Source of the DNA: UMGS1933 sp045593405
GTDB lineage: Bacteria; Bacillota; Clostridia; TANB77; CAG-508
Reading direction: 5' to 3'
DNA: 64,000 bases
Assembly: GCA_045593405.1 (NCBI GenBank)
Contig: JAZNWN010000003.1
Coordinates: forward strand, 62,001-126,000
A model generated the notes under the pieces. It was not told the origin of the DNA, made no database searches, and saw nothing but the letters and a program-made list of their open reading frames with translations. The position numbers and the translations under genes were made by a program. Below are positions 32,398 through 42,398 of the stretch, one piece after another (the stretch's first letter is position 1; each line of letters starts with the position of its first letter).

Positions 32398-35370
32398 ATG
32401 AAATTGAAAATAAGAATAATTAGTCTTATATTAGTAGCAATAATTGCTATTACTACTTCTATATTCGCAATTACAGAAGTAGATAATGGAGTAATGAAAA
32501 TTTTTATAAGAACAAGAGGATATGAATTTGATGGTTTACATTCATTTGATGTTAAAGGGTATATTACAACTGATGAAGCAACAGGTGAAAAAACTTTAAT
32601 AAGTAGCACATTTGGAAATCATGGATATCACACTTTTTTAAATGTAAATGGAAAAAATGGAGAAATGAGTGGAGAACTAACTTATACAGATAGAGACGAA
32701 CTACAAACAAGACTGTTGGCAATGCAATATACAGCATATAATGCTGAAAATGAATGGCAAAATATAGATGGTATTGATTTAAAAGTTAATACTATGTTTA
32801 TAAATAATGGAGAACAATTACAAATAATATATACACTAAAAAACACAACAACATCATCATTAACTTATTCTTTGGCTACAACTGCAGATGTTCAAATAGA
32901 TGGAGATGATAGAGCAACAATAGAAAGACTAGAAGATGGTTCTGGAGTAAGACTTTGGACCAAAGAAGGATATACAGATAAACCAGTTCAATTTGTATTT
33001 TATGGAAAAGATGTAAATGGAGCTACTGATGTAGATAATTTATGGATTGGTTCATGGAGAAATACATATATGACAAATATGTTTAATAACAATCCGGAAG
33101 AAACTAAAGTTGAAAATTGGGATAGTGCTTTTACATATTCATGGGTTAATCGAACAATAAATGCAGGAGAAACAAAAACTTATTCTGTATTGATGGAAGT
33201 TGGAGAAATTAATATACCAAATACAGGTATAGTTTTAGATGATAATACAAAATTTTATTATACAGATGTAAAAATAAATGGAACAGTTATTGACGCAGAC
33301 CTAAAAGATAATATTGTTATACATTATGTAGTTGATGGAACAGAATATACATTACCTGCGATGTCTACAACAGGAACAAGTAAAGATTTTGTTCTAGATT
33401 TAACACCTTTAAGTTTATCGGCTGGAACAGAACATTCTTTAAAAGTTTGGGCAACTGATAGTACAGATTGTGAAAGTAATGTTGAAGAAAGAACTTTTAC
33501 AGTTACATATTTAAAAAATCCAGAATTATCTGTTTCAGAAACAGATTGGGCTAAAGATGTAACATTTAAAATTTCAGATACTGTAAATGAAGAACAATAT
33601 GTAGATAAATATCAATATAGAATTAACAACGGTTCTTGGGTTGACTGCCAAAAAGATACTGATATTCCAATTCAAGAAAGTGGTATACTTCAAATAGATG
33701 CAAGAATAGTAGGAACAGAAACAAATGATTATTCTGATATAATAACCAAAACTGCAAAAGTAGATAAAGTAAATCCTACAAACACAGTGCCTACAGCATC
33801 TAAAACAACATGTAGTATAACTGTTATTTCAGCTCAAACAGATGAACATAGTGGAATAGATGAAACTAAGACAATGTATGCAATAAAAATTGGAGATAAT
33901 TGGAGCGATTGGCAATCAAACAACACATTTACGGGACTTATACATAATACAGAATATGTAGTAAAAACAAAATCAACAGATATGGTTGGTAATAGTGGAG
34001 AATCACAAGAATTAACAGTAAAAACTGATGAATTGCTTTTAGGAAATTTAATATTGAAATTAAATAATAATGAAGGTGCAAATTATACTGAAGACACATG
34101 GACAAATCAAAATATTTATGTGGCAGTAGAAGAAAATAGTGTAGGTGCAACAACTAAATATTATTCAAAAGAAAATTCTGCAGAAACTATTGTAGCAACA
34201 AATCAAGAAACTACAGTAACAGCAGATGGAACAACAACATTATTACTTTCAGTAACAGATGGAACAAATACAATAACAAGTGATGTTGAACACATATTAA
34301 AAGTTGATAAAATTGCTCCAGTAATAAATGAATTATCATTAGATAATGAAGAATGGACTACAACGGGAAAAGTTATTACAGGGAAAGCAGTAGATGGACT
34401 TAGTGGAATAGTTGCTTATCAGTTTAGCAACCAAGATAATATAACAGTTTCATCAAATGGATGGAATAATATAGAAAATACAAATAATGAAATAACTCAA
34501 ACTTTAGAAGTAAATGAAAGTGGAAAATATTATTTCTATGTAAAAGATGCTGCAGGGAATATTGCTTCCGTTAGCATTGATACTAAAATTGATGGATTAG
34601 GACCAGTTATAACATTTACGAGAGCAAATGGAGAAACAATTATAAATGTAACAGATACAGGGTCAGGAGTAAAAACTATACAATATGCTTGGACAACTGA
34701 AAATGTAGAACCTAATAGTGAAAACTGGGTAGATTATACAGAAGCTGTTACTTATAATGGTACAAGTAAAGGAACAATATATTTATGGGCAATTGCAAAA
34801 GATAATGCAGAAAATACAACAACTTCATCTACAATATTTAATGAAATAAAAAAACCTGAAATATTGGCAGAAGATGAATTTGTTAATGAATATGCATCTT
34901 TCAAATTGAATAGTGAAAATCAAGATGAGGATATAACTTATCAATTTAAAATAGATGATGGAGAATGGCAAAATATAAATAAGGATAGCTTATATACTAT
35001 TACAAATATTACTGATGGTGAAATAAAAATTAGTGCTAGAGTTTTAGATAATGCGGGAAGATATAGCGAAATATCTACAAAAACAGTAACAGTTACTATT
35101 TTAGAACCATTACCACCAGAGGAAGATAATAATACAAATGATAGTAATCCTGGAGACCAAGAAGATAATGATAATAATAATTCTAACAATGGCGGAAATG
35201 AAAATACAGGAACAAATACAAATAAACCAAATTCAAGTGATAAAACAACTGCTGGTGGATCATTACCACACACAGGACTGAATACTTTGACAGTAATATC
35301 AATAGTAACATTAGTTATAGGAGCTATATTTGCATATAGAAAAGTTAAATTTTATAAAGATATAAAATAA
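32398..35370 (+). CDS. Large LPxTG-anchored surface protein with Ig-like repeats
   Basis: 990 residues. A signal peptide (residues 1-24, ending SIFA) is followed by an N-terminal domain of about 260 residues, then several Ig/FN3-like beta modules. Recurring stretches such as DEHSGIDETKTMYAIKIGDNWSDW, SGIVAYQFS and GSGVKTIQYAWT resemble the repeats of clostridial surface proteins that comment on motion or structure of unknown ligands. A Pro/Asn/Asp-rich stalk (EEDNNTNDSNPGDQ) leads to LPHTG, a membrane segment (LTVISIVTLVIGAIFAY) and a basic tail. Unlike the LPKTG protein at 4.6 kb, this sorting signal is complete. The ATG at 32398 follows AAAGGTGG. Confidence 0.88.
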   Translation: MKLKIRIISLILVAIIAITTSIFAITEVDNGVMKIFIRTRGYEFDGLHSFDVKGYITTDEATGEKTLISSTFGNHGYHTFLNVNGKNGEMSGELTYTDRDELQTRLLAMQYTAYNAENEWQNIDGIDLKVNTMFINNGEQLQIIYTLKNTTTSSLTYSLATTADVQIDGDDRATIERLEDGSGVRLWTKEGYTDKPVQFVFYGKDVNGATDVDNLWIGSWRNTYMTNMFNNNPEETKVENWDSAFTYSWVNRTINAGETKTYSVLMEVGEINIPNTGIVLDDNTKFYYTDVKINGTVIDADLKDNIVIHYVVDGTEYTLPAMSTTGTSKDFVLDLTPLSLSAGTEHSLKVWATDSTDCESNVEERTFTVTYLKNPELSVSETDWAKDVTFKISDTVNEEQYVDKYQYRINNGSWVDCQKDTDIPIQESGILQIDARIVGTETNDYSDIITKTAKVDKVNPTNTVPTASKTTCSITVISAQTDEHSGIDETKTMYAIKIGDNWSDWQSNNTFTGLIHNTEYVVKTKSTDMVGNSGESQELTVKTDELLLGNLILKLNNNEGANYTEDTWTNQNIYVAVEENSVGATTKYYSKENSAETIVATNQETTVTADGTTTLLLSVTDGTNTITSDVEHILKVDKIAPVINELSLDNEEWTTTGKVITGKAVDGLSGIVAYQFSNQDNITVSSNGWNNIENTNNEITQTLEVNESGKYYFYVKDAAGNIASVSIDTKIDGLGPVITFTRANGETIINVTDTGSGVKTIQYAWTTENVEPNSENWVDYTEAVTYNGTSKGTIYLWAIAKDNAENTTTSSTIFNEIKKPEILAEDEFVNEYASFKLNSENQDEDITYQFKIDDGEWQNINKDSLYTITNITDGEIKISARVLDNAGRYSEISTKTVTVTILEPLPPEEDNNTNDSNPGDQEDNDNNNSNNGGNENTGTNTNKPNSSDKTTAGGSLPHTGLNTLTVISIVTLVIGAIFAYRKVKFYKDIK

Positions 35371-35377
35371 AATATAT

Positions 35378-35420
35378 AAGAGATGCATTAAACTACTATA
35401 ATAAAAATGCATCTCTTTTA
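35378..35420 (+). terminator. Terminator after the LPHTG protein gene
   Basis: AAGAGATGCAT / ATGCATCTCTT, 11-base arms followed by TT. Confidence 0.88.
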
Positions 35421-35438
35421 TATAGGGAAGGATAAAAA

Positions 35439-36077
35439 ATGAAAAAAATATTGATTTGTATAGCTATTGTAGCTGCCATTATTATGGCAATATTTATATA
35501 TAAAAATTTTATTAAAGATAATAATGAAGCGTCTAAAGGAAATGAAGTTGTATTAAATGATGAAGGCAATTTTTTATTATATATTGAGGATATTTTACAA
35601 GAAAATGAAAGAATAAAAATAAAAGGAAATATTCTAAGTGGAAAGATAAATACTAATGATGAAATAAGTATTGTAGGGCTTGGTAGAAAAGGAATTGATA
35701 CTAAAATAGTGAAATTAGAAATTAATAATAAAGAGGTTACTTCAGCTAAAGTAGGAGATTTAATTAATATTACTTTAGAACCAAATGTTAAAAAAGAATA
35801 TATGGAAAAAGGTCAAGCTGTTATAATTTCCGGAAGTACAAAGCCTATTTATAATATAGATGCACAGATAACTTCTACAGAATTAGAGATATCAGAGATT
35901 AAAGAAAAAGGAAATGTATTTTTTATTAACTCAGATATCAAGTGTTCTATAAGCATTGTATCAGAAGAAGATAAACAAATAAAGATAAAATTAGATGTTC
36001 CTATTGTTGTAGAACAAGGATTAGAATTTGTAATAAAAAATCATAGTAGTACTATTGCCAGAGGTATTATTAAATAA
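35439..36077 (+). CDS. Membrane-anchored protein resembling EF-Tu domains 2 and 3
   Basis: 212 residues. One N-terminal membrane segment (about 3-22) is followed, after a short linker, by a region that reads like EF-Tu domain 2: FLLYIEDILQENERIKIKGNILSGKINTNDEISIVGLG, then KVGDLINITLEPNVKKEYMEKGQAVII. A second barrel follows, ending KLDVPIVVEQGLEFVIKNHSSTIARGIIK, which recalls the EF-Tu domain 3 end ([24 protein letters not shown]). The GTP-binding domain is absent. The family and function are unknown to me; the resemblance is by eye. AGGGAAGG precedes the ATG. Confidence 0.65.
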   Translation: MKKILICIAIVAAIIMAIFIYKNFIKDNNEASKGNEVVLNDEGNFLLYIEDILQENERIKIKGNILSGKINTNDEISIVGLGRKGIDTKIVKLEINNKEVTSAKVGDLINITLEPNVKKEYMEKGQAVIISGSTKPIYNIDAQITSTELEISEIKEKGNVFFINSDIKCSISIVSEEDKQIKIKLDVPIVVEQGLEFVIKNHSSTIARGIIK

Positions 36078-36212
36078 TTAGAAAAACAAAAATATAAGTA
36101 GATATGGAAACATATCTATTTTTTTATGCAAAGTAATAATTTATAAACAAAAACATAAAATTAGAAAAATGAGATCTATTCTAAACTATTGATAACAAGG
36201 AGATTATTAATT

Positions 36213-37022
36213 ATGAAAAGGAAAGTATTTTTATTTAGTATATGTTTAGTATTCACGTTTGTTTTTGGATTAATTGCTATGAGTTCAAATGAAAGTAATA
36301 ATTTAACAGTGACTACTGGAACTGGAACACTTAGCAATAATAAAATAGGTTGGGGGATAAAAAGAGCTCAAAATCATGAACAACCAGATTTAGGTTCAAA
36401 CAACAAAAAGTTAATAGATGAAAATGAAGATATAGCAATGGGAAATTCTGAGGATAAATATGTATATTTGACATTTGATAATGGATATGAAGCTGGGTAT
36501 ACAAGCCAGATTTTAGATACCTTAAAACAAAACAATGTAAAAGCAGCATTTTTTATAACAGGGCATTACTTAAATAGCCAACCAGACCTAGTTCAAAGAA
36601 TGATAGATGAAGGGCATATTGTAGGAAATCATACGGTTAACCATTATAGCTTACCTGATTTATCAGATGATGAATTAAAAAAAGAAATACAAATATTACA
36701 TACAGCAGTATACGAAAAATTTGGGTATGAAATGAAATATTTAAGGCCACCCAAGGGAGAGTTTAGCCAAAGAACTTTGGAATTTACTAAAAGTTTAGGC
36801 TATACAACAGTAATGTGGAGTTTCGCATATGATGATTGGGATGAACAAAAGCAAGGAAGAGAAGGATATGCAAAAGAAAAAGTAGTATCTAACATACATA
36901 ATGGATGTGTTATATTACTTCATGCTAATTCAAAGGATAACTGTAATATACTAAATGATGTAATTAATCAAGTAAAAAATATGGGTTATGAATTTATAAC
37001 TCTAGATGAATTTAAGAGATAG
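36213..37022 (+). CDS. pdaA: Polysaccharide deacetylase PdaA (spore cortex)
   Basis: Removes the acetyl group from muramic acid so that muramic delta-lactam forms in spore cortex peptidoglycan, which germination enzymes need. 269 residues: an N-terminal membrane/signal segment, then a NodB domain starting YVYLTFDNGYEAGYT, where Asn replaces the usual second Asp as in PdaA. It also has AAFFITGHYL, GHIVGNHTVNHYSLPDL (metal-binding His pair), YLRPPKGEFS and CVILLHANS. AAGGAGAT precedes the ATG at 36213. It begins the core run leading into yqfC-yqfD. Confidence 0.93.
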   Translation: MKRKVFLFSICLVFTFVFGLIAMSSNESNNLTVTTGTGTLSNNKIGWGIKRAQNHEQPDLGSNNKKLIDENEDIAMGNSEDKYVYLTFDNGYEAGYTSQILDTLKQNNVKAAFFITGHYLNSQPDLVQRMIDEGHIVGNHTVNHYSLPDLSDDELKKEIQILHTAVYEKFGYEMKYLRPPKGEFSQRTLEFTKSLGYTTVMWSFAYDDWDEQKQGREGYAKEKVVSNIHNGCVILLHANSKDNCNILNDVINQVKNMGYEFITLDEFKR

Positions 37023-37031
37023 GAGGAAAAA

Positions 37032-37304
37032 ATGCATAAGAAAATTAACAGATTATCACAAATATTAGATATGCCACGAGAGTTAGATAAAAAACAAACA
37101 AAAGTAACAATAATATCTTTTGACGAAATTTTAATAGAAAATTATAAAGGAATTATGGAATATGAAGAGTTTTTTGTAAAAGTAAATACAGAAATTGGAG
37201 TTATAAATATTAATGGTTTTAATTTAAACCTGGAACAAATGACAGATGAGGATCTTTTGGTAAAAGGAATAATAAACAGTATAGATTTAGAAAGGGTAAA
37301 TTAA
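37032..37304 (+). CDS. yqfC: Sporulation protein YqfC
   Basis: 90 residues, a small YabP/YqfC-type beta protein (LDMPRELDKKQTKVTIISFDEILIENYKGIMEYEEFFVKVNTEIGVININGFNLNLEQM). The family is tied to engulfed forespores in Bacillus. AGGAGG lies right after the pdaA stop. The stop overlaps the yqfD start (TAATG). Confidence 0.9.
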   Translation: MHKKINRLSQILDMPRELDKKQTKVTIISFDEILIENYKGIMEYEEFFVKVNTEIGVININGFNLNLEQMTDEDLLVKGIINSIDLERVN

Positions 37305-38488
37305 TGATTTTCAAAATTCTTTTTTATTATATATTAGGTTACTTAAATATAGAAGTAGAGGGAATCTTTGTAGAAAGATTTATAAATATTTGTAAAAGTA
37401 AAGGCATTTTATTATGGAATGTAAAAATGAAAAAAGGAGTAATACTGCATGCAAATATTGGGATAAAAGATTTTAAAGATATTAGAGTAATTGCAAAGAA
37501 AACAGGAACAAGAATTAGAATTCAAAAGAAATGTGGAGTTCCGTTTATAATACATAGATATAAGAAAAGAAAAATTTTTATTGGAATAATAATAGCAATA
37601 CTAGGGTTTATTACTATTATATCTAATTTTGTATGGAATATAGATGTTTTAGGAAATGAGAATATATCAAAAGACGAAATCTTAAGAGCATTAAAAGAGG
37701 AAGGATTGAAAACAGGAGCATATAAAGGAAACTTAGATACAACCAAAATTATAAATAGTATAAGATTAAAAAGAAATGACATAGCTTGGATTGGTATTAC
37801 AATAGAAGGGACAAATGCAGAAGTTGAAATAAAAGAAACTATCACAGCACCAGATGTAATAGATAAAGATGAATACTGCAATATCGTTGCAGAAAAAGAA
37901 GGGATGATTACAAAGATAAATGCTCAAGATGGTACTGCTGCTGTACAAGTAGGAGATATAGTGAAAAAAGGAGATGTATTAGTAAATGGCTATTTGGAAG
38001 GTAAATACACTGGAATTAGGTATGTTCATGCTATAGCAGACATAGAAGCAAAGGTATGGTATTCAAAAAAAGAAAAAATTTATTTAACACAGCAGGTTCC
38101 TACGGACACAGGTAATACCGAGGAAAAGTATAGTTTAGTAATAAATAATTTTAAAATAAATTTGTATAAAACCCTTTCAAAATTTGAAAATTATGATACA
38201 ATAAATGAGAGCAAAAGATTAAAGTTATTTTCTAATTTTTATTTACCAATAGAAATAATAAAAAGAACCAACAAAGAGTATGAAATAAAAAATGTAACAT
38301 ATACGGAAGAGGAACTTATAGAGATTTCAAAACAAAGAATAGAGGAAGAATTAAAAACACAGATATCAAACCAAGAAAACATTATAAATGAACAAGTAAA
38401 TACATACGCAAATGAGGGGTATATAGAAATAGAAGTTATTTATGAAGTGCTTGAAACTATCGGAGTAGAAGACAAAATAGTTTTTTAA
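37304..38488 (+). CDS. yqfD: Sporulation protein YqfD
   Basis: 394 residues. An N-terminal domain of about 85 residues (YLNIEVEGIFVERFINICKSKGILLWNVKMKKG...) precedes a membrane segment (about 90-108) and a FtsQ/POTRA-like outer domain (ENISKDEILRALKEEGLKTGAYKG). A beta part with VQVGDIVKKGDVLVNG and a helical tail complete it. This is the standard YqfD layout; the protein is required for late spore development in several species. The order yqfC-yqfD-ybeY-era-recO matches Bacillus except for the gene in the phoH position. Confidence 0.92.
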   Translation: MIFKILFYYILGYLNIEVEGIFVERFINICKSKGILLWNVKMKKGVILHANIGIKDFKDIRVIAKKTGTRIRIQKKCGVPFIIHRYKKRKIFIGIIIAILGFITIISNFVWNIDVLGNENISKDEILRALKEEGLKTGAYKGNLDTTKIINSIRLKRNDIAWIGITIEGTNAEVEIKETITAPDVIDKDEYCNIVAEKEGMITKINAQDGTAAVQVGDIVKKGDVLVNGYLEGKYTGIRYVHAIADIEAKVWYSKKEKIYLTQQVPTDTGNTEEKYSLVINNFKINLYKTLSKFENYDTINESKRLKLFSNFYLPIEIIKRTNKEYEIKNVTYTEEELIEISKQRIEEELKTQISNQENIINEQVNTYANEGYIEIEVIYEVLETIGVEDKIVF

Positions 38489-38504
38489 ATGGAGGGGAAT
38501 ATAA

Positions 38505-39716
38505 ATGGAACAAAGAAGTTTGCGAGTAGTTGAAACAAACAAGACGTTTTTTAATAAAATAACAAATACACTTTCAAGGCTATTGGTACCTACAAGAATA
38601 GGATTAAACAGCATGATGATTTCTATAAAAAGAAATAGTGTGATAAAAGCATATTTAAATTATATACAAATGGATAATGCTACAGAAGAAAAAAGAGATT
38701 TGGCAAGTAAGAAATATGAAGATGCATATTCTTTATATTTAGAAGTGATAGACAAAAATATAATGGATTCGCTATACAAAAAAGTAAAAAATGGAATAGC
38801 TTCAAATTTTGAAAAAGAAGCTTTAGCAAAATATTATTTTGTAGTTAGTTTAAAAAATAAAAATTATTTAGAATATAAATATAAAAAACAAGAATATTTA
38901 TTACACATAGATTATGAAACAGCTAACAATATAAAAAAGGAAAGTTTATTAAATTTATATAAAGAGTTCTATGTAGCTAAAATGGATTCGTTGTATAAAG
39001 GTTTATTAAAGAATTATTCAGTTGAAATTACTGATAATATAAAAAAAGATGTACCATCAGACAAAACATATGAGAAAATTTTTTCAGGAATAGAAAATTA
39101 TGTATCTGAGATTTTACCAATAAAAATATCGTTAAACCCTGAAAATAATAAATATAAAGAAGAATATGAGAAATATGAAGAATCTTCTTTAGGGAAGTTA
39201 AATGAGCAAGAAAAAATATTGAAAAATATGACTCTAATTGGAATAAGCAGAACATTTTTTACACATAGTCTTCCACTTGCTGCAACTGAGAGGTGTTATA
39301 TTCAGCTGATGAAAGAAGTAAGGGAAATTATTGTACGAGAGAGTAATAAAACAAAAAGAAAAAAAGCTTACGAAACATTAGTGAAGATAATAGAAGAATA
39401 CAACTTAAAATTATTATCAACAAAAGTGTACTGGGATAACCCAGATGATAAAGTAAAATATAAAACATTTTGGGATAAATATACTGAAATAAATAAAATA
39501 GCTAATAAAAAAGAAAAAGAAGAACAAAAGCTAATTATTTTCTTAAAAGAGGATATAAAAAAGTTATATGTGAATAAAAGAAAATATAAAAAGATAATAA
39601 GTTTGCATAAAGAATGTTTAGTAGAACTTGGAGCAATGAGGGTTTTAAAAGATAGATGTAGAACAAACCAAGAGCCTCTAAAAGGAGAAAAAGGTATATG
39701 GAACATGCAGAAATAA
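38505..39716 (+). CDS. Helical protein of unknown function in the phoH position
   Basis: Not recognised. 403 residues, almost wholly charged helices and without a signal peptide or membrane segment (RDLASKKYEDAYSLYLEVIDKNIMDSLYKKVKNGIASNFEKEALAKYYFVV). No nucleotide-binding motif is present, so it is not PhoH, which normally stands between yqfD and ybeY. The long Lys/Glu-rich segments suggest an RNA- or protein-binding scaffold, but this is inference only. ATGGAGGGGA precedes the ATG. It overlaps ybeY by 19 bases. Confidence 0.7.
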   Translation: MEQRSLRVVETNKTFFNKITNTLSRLLVPTRIGLNSMMISIKRNSVIKAYLNYIQMDNATEEKRDLASKKYEDAYSLYLEVIDKNIMDSLYKKVKNGIASNFEKEALAKYYFVVSLKNKNYLEYKYKKQEYLLHIDYETANNIKKESLLNLYKEFYVAKMDSLYKGLLKNYSVEITDNIKKDVPSDKTYEKIFSGIENYVSEILPIKISLNPENNKYKEEYEKYEESSLGKLNEQEKILKNMTLIGISRTFFTHSLPLAATERCYIQLMKEVREIIVRESNKTKRKKAYETLVKIIEEYNLKLLSTKVYWDNPDDKVKYKTFWDKYTEINKIANKKEKEEQKLIIFLKEDIKKLYVNKRKYKKIISLHKECLVELGAMRVLKDRCRTNQEPLKGEKGIWNMQK

Positions 39717-40162
39717 ATTTCTTGGAATTAGAAGAAAATACAGAATATGAAAAACATATAAAAAAAATAATAGATAAATGTTTCAAAGAAGAAAAAATAG
39801 ATAACAAAAAATTATATATAAATGTGGTTTTAACAACACCAGAAAATATTCGCCAAATTAATAAAGAACAAAGAAAAATTGATAAAGAAACAGATGTATT
39901 ATCATTTCCAATGTTTGAAATGGAGGATATAGAAAAAGTACCAGATGATCAATTTGATGTTTTGGGAGATATAGTAATTTCAATAGATAAAGTAAAAGAA
40001 CAAGCAATAGAATATGGTCATAGTTTTGAAAGAGAATTATCTTATATGGTTGTACATGGATTTTATCATTTAATGGGATATGACCACATGATAGATGAAG
40101 ATAAAGTAAAAATGAGAGAAAAAGAAGAAAATATATTAAATAAACTGAGAATATTAAGATAA
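39698..40162 (+). CDS. ybeY: Endoribonuclease YbeY (rRNA maturation factor)
   Basis: A metal-dependent RNase that trims the 3' end of 16S rRNA and takes part in ribosome quality control. 154 residues. The three metal-binding histidines are in VVHGFYHLMGYDHM (HGxxHxxGxDH), and the DVLSFPMFE motif is present. AAAAGGAG lies inside the previous gene's end. It is upstream of era, as in most Firmicutes. Confidence 0.95.
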   Translation: MEHAEINFLELEENTEYEKHIKKIIDKCFKEEKIDNKKLYINVVLTTPENIRQINKEQRKIDKETDVLSFPMFEMEDIEKVPDDQFDVLGDIVISIDKVKEQAIEYGHSFERELSYMVVHGFYHLMGYDHMIDEDKVKMREKEENILNKLRILR

Positions 40163-40194
40163 TAATTAATTTTAATAAAAGTGAGGTAATAAAT

Positions 40195-41310
40195 ATGCAA
40201 AGAAGAAAAAAAAGGACAAGCAATAATAGTGGAAAAGGAATAATAGTAGTATTAATAATAGCAGCATTAATATTAGGAGCAATGTTTTTAGTAAAATATT
40301 TAAATAGTGAAAAAGAAGTATCAAATAATGTAATAGGACAAGAAGAGAAAAAAGAAGAGGTAGTTAAAAAATTACAAATAGTAGATGAAGACTCAAAGTC
40401 TAGACCTTATGCTGTTATGATAAACAATAATCATTCAGCATGGCCACAATGTGGAATTCAAGATGCATATTTAGTATATGAAATAATTTCTGAAGGTGGA
40501 ATAACAAGAATGATGGCACTTTATAAAGACCAAGATACAGCAAAAATTGGATCTGTAAGAAGTGCAAGACATTATTTTATAGATTATGCAGAAGAAAATG
40601 ATGCAATATTTGTACACTGGGGAGGAAGCCCTCAAGCATATTCAAGACTATATACAGGAATAGATTCATTAGATGGTATAGCATTAGAAGGAACAGTATT
40701 TTTTAGAGATAAAACATTAAATAGAGATTATGAACATACTGGTTTTACGAGTATGGAAAATGTAAAAGAATACGCTGAAAGCAAAGGATATACAAGAGAC
40801 ACAAATAAAGATTTACTTTTAAATTATTCTGTAGATGAAATAGATGTATCTACTTTGACTGGAGCTAAAAGTGCTGTAGAAGTAGATATAAAATATTCAT
40901 ATTATCACTCAACAAGTTATGAATATGATGAAGAAAATAAGGTTTATAAAAGAAGTATGAGTGGGAAAGCAAATGTGGACTTAGAAACAGGTGAGCAATA
41001 TACAGCAAAAAATATAATTGTCTATAGTGTATCAAATTACACAATAAATGATGGTGAAAATAAAGGAAGACAAGAGCTAAATAATATTGGAAGTGGAAGC
41101 GGATATTATATAACAGATGGATATGCTGTTCCGATTACTTGGGAAAAAACATCACATAGTGGACAAACTGTGTATAAACATGCAGATGGAACAGAAATAA
41201 CTGTAAATGATGGAAACACATTTATTCAAATATATCCAAAAAATGGAGAACTAACAATAACACCAAAAGTAGAAGAAGTAACAACAGAAGGAAATACAGT
41301 GCAAGAATAA
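40195..41310 (+). CDS. DUF3048 (YerB-like) membrane-anchored protein
   Basis: 371 residues. One N-terminal membrane segment (about 15-36) anchors an outer domain with the DUF3048 core: SRPYAVMINNNHSAWPQCGIQDAYLVYEIISEGGITRMMALYKDQDTAKIGSVRSARHYF, then HWGGSPQAYSRL. B. subtilis YerB is a lipoprotein of this family with unknown role; this one has no lipobox cysteine. GAGGTAAT precedes the ATG. A large TGTAGGGG palindrome follows. Confidence 0.87.
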   Translation: MQRRKKRTSNNSGKGIIVVLIIAALILGAMFLVKYLNSEKEVSNNVIGQEEKKEEVVKKLQIVDEDSKSRPYAVMINNNHSAWPQCGIQDAYLVYEIISEGGITRMMALYKDQDTAKIGSVRSARHYFIDYAEENDAIFVHWGGSPQAYSRLYTGIDSLDGIALEGTVFFRDKTLNRDYEHTGFTSMENVKEYAESKGYTRDTNKDLLLNYSVDEIDVSTLTGAKSAVEVDIKYSYYHSTSYEYDEENKVYKRSMSGKANVDLETGEQYTAKNIIVYSVSNYTINDGENKGRQELNNIGSGSGYYITDGYAVPITWEKTSHSGQTVYKHADGTEITVNDGNTFIQIYPKNGELTITPKVEEVTTEGNTVQE

Positions 41311-41348
41311 GGAAAAATGATGATTTGTGGAAGGATTTTGCAAACAAT

Positions 41349-41417
41349 GTAGGGGCGCATGATTGCGCCCAGGGATTTATAATCAATTTATTATGGGGCG
41401 CAATCATGCGCCCCTAC
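41349..41417. repeat. TGTAGGGG palindrome, copy 8 (perfect)
   Basis: TGTAGGGGCGCATGATTGCGCCC mirrored by GGGGCGCAATCATGCGCCCCTACA around an AT-rich loop: the cleanest copy, able to form one long hairpin. Confidence 0.92.
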
Positions 41418-41495
41418 ACATAAAAAAATAATTTTAATTAAATTGCTAAATTCTACAAATTTAGCAATTTTTATGATATATAATATGGAGGAAAT

Positions 41496-42398
41496 ATGGA
41501 AAACTTTAAATCAGGATTTGTTTCTATTCTTGGAAGAACAAATGTAGGAAAATCAACTTTATTAAATTCATTAGTAGGAGAAAAAGTAGCAATTACAACA
41601 TGCAAAAGCCAAACAACAAGGACTGCAATTCGAGCAATTGTGAATAGAAAAAATTCTCAAATTATTTTTATTGACACACCAGGAATTCACAAACCAAAAA
41701 CAAAATTAGGAAATACAATGTTAGAAACAGCATGGGGAACAATATCAAATGTAGATATTACATTATTTGTTGTAGATGGAAGTAAGCAAAACTTTGGAAA
41801 AGGCGATAAAATAATATTAGAGAAGATAAAGGAAGCTAGAGCAAAAACCATATTAGTTATAAATAAAGTAGATTTAGTAAAAAAAGAAGATGTTTTTAAA
41901 CTTATAGATTTGTATAAAGATGAATATGATTTTGAAGCCATAATTCCAATTTCAGCAGAAAAACAAAAAAATACAGAAGAACTACTCGATGAAATTGAAA
42001 AACATATGCCAGAAGGACCAATGTATTATGATGTAGATGAATATACAGACCAAACAGGAAGGCAACTAGTAGAAGAAACCATTAGAGAAAAAGCATTAAA
42101 ATTATTAGATGAAGAAATACCACATGGGATTTATGTAGAAGTAGAAAAAATGAATTTAAGAAATACAACTAAAGGTGAAGAAATTTATGATGTAGAAGCA
42201 ATAATATATACTCTAAGAAATTCACATAAAGGTATAATAATAGGCAAAAACGGAGAAATGTTAAAACGTATAGGAACATATGCAAGACAAGACTTAGAAA
42301 AAATGTTACAAACAAAAATAAATTTAAAAATATGGGTAAAAGTAAATAATGATTGGCAAGACAACAATAGTATTGTAAAAAGATTTGAAAACAAATAA
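41496..42398 (+). CDS. era: GTPase Era
   Basis: A ribosome-assembly GTPase that binds the 3' end of 16S rRNA. 300 residues. The G motifs are GRTNVGKSTLLN (P-loop), TTRTAIRAIV (switch I), DTPGIHKPKT, NKVDLV and SAEK. The C-terminal KH domain contains YTLRNSHKGIIIGKNGEMLKRIGTYARQDLEKML. ATGGAGGAAAT precedes the ATG. It is followed by yqzL and recO, the Bacillus order. Confidence 0.97.
   Translation: MENFKSGFVSILGRTNVGKSTLLNSLVGEKVAITTCKSQTTRTAIRAIVNRKNSQIIFIDTPGIHKPKTKLGNTMLETAWGTISNVDITLFVVDGSKQNFGKGDKIILEKIKEARAKTILVINKVDLVKKEDVFKLIDLYKDEYDFEAIIPISAEKQKNTEELLDEIEKHMPEGPMYYDVDEYTDQTGRQLVEETIREKALKLLDEEIPHGIYVEVEKMNLRNTTKGEEIYDVEAIIYTLRNSHKGIIIGKNGEMLKRIGTYARQDLEKMLQTKINLKIWVKVNNDWQDNNSIVKRFENK

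Noticed and set aside
41349..41417. CRISPR array or tRNA-like structure in the GC-rich repeats
   Set aside because: Copies are dispersed singly between genes, with no regular spacers, no cas genes and no tRNA features.
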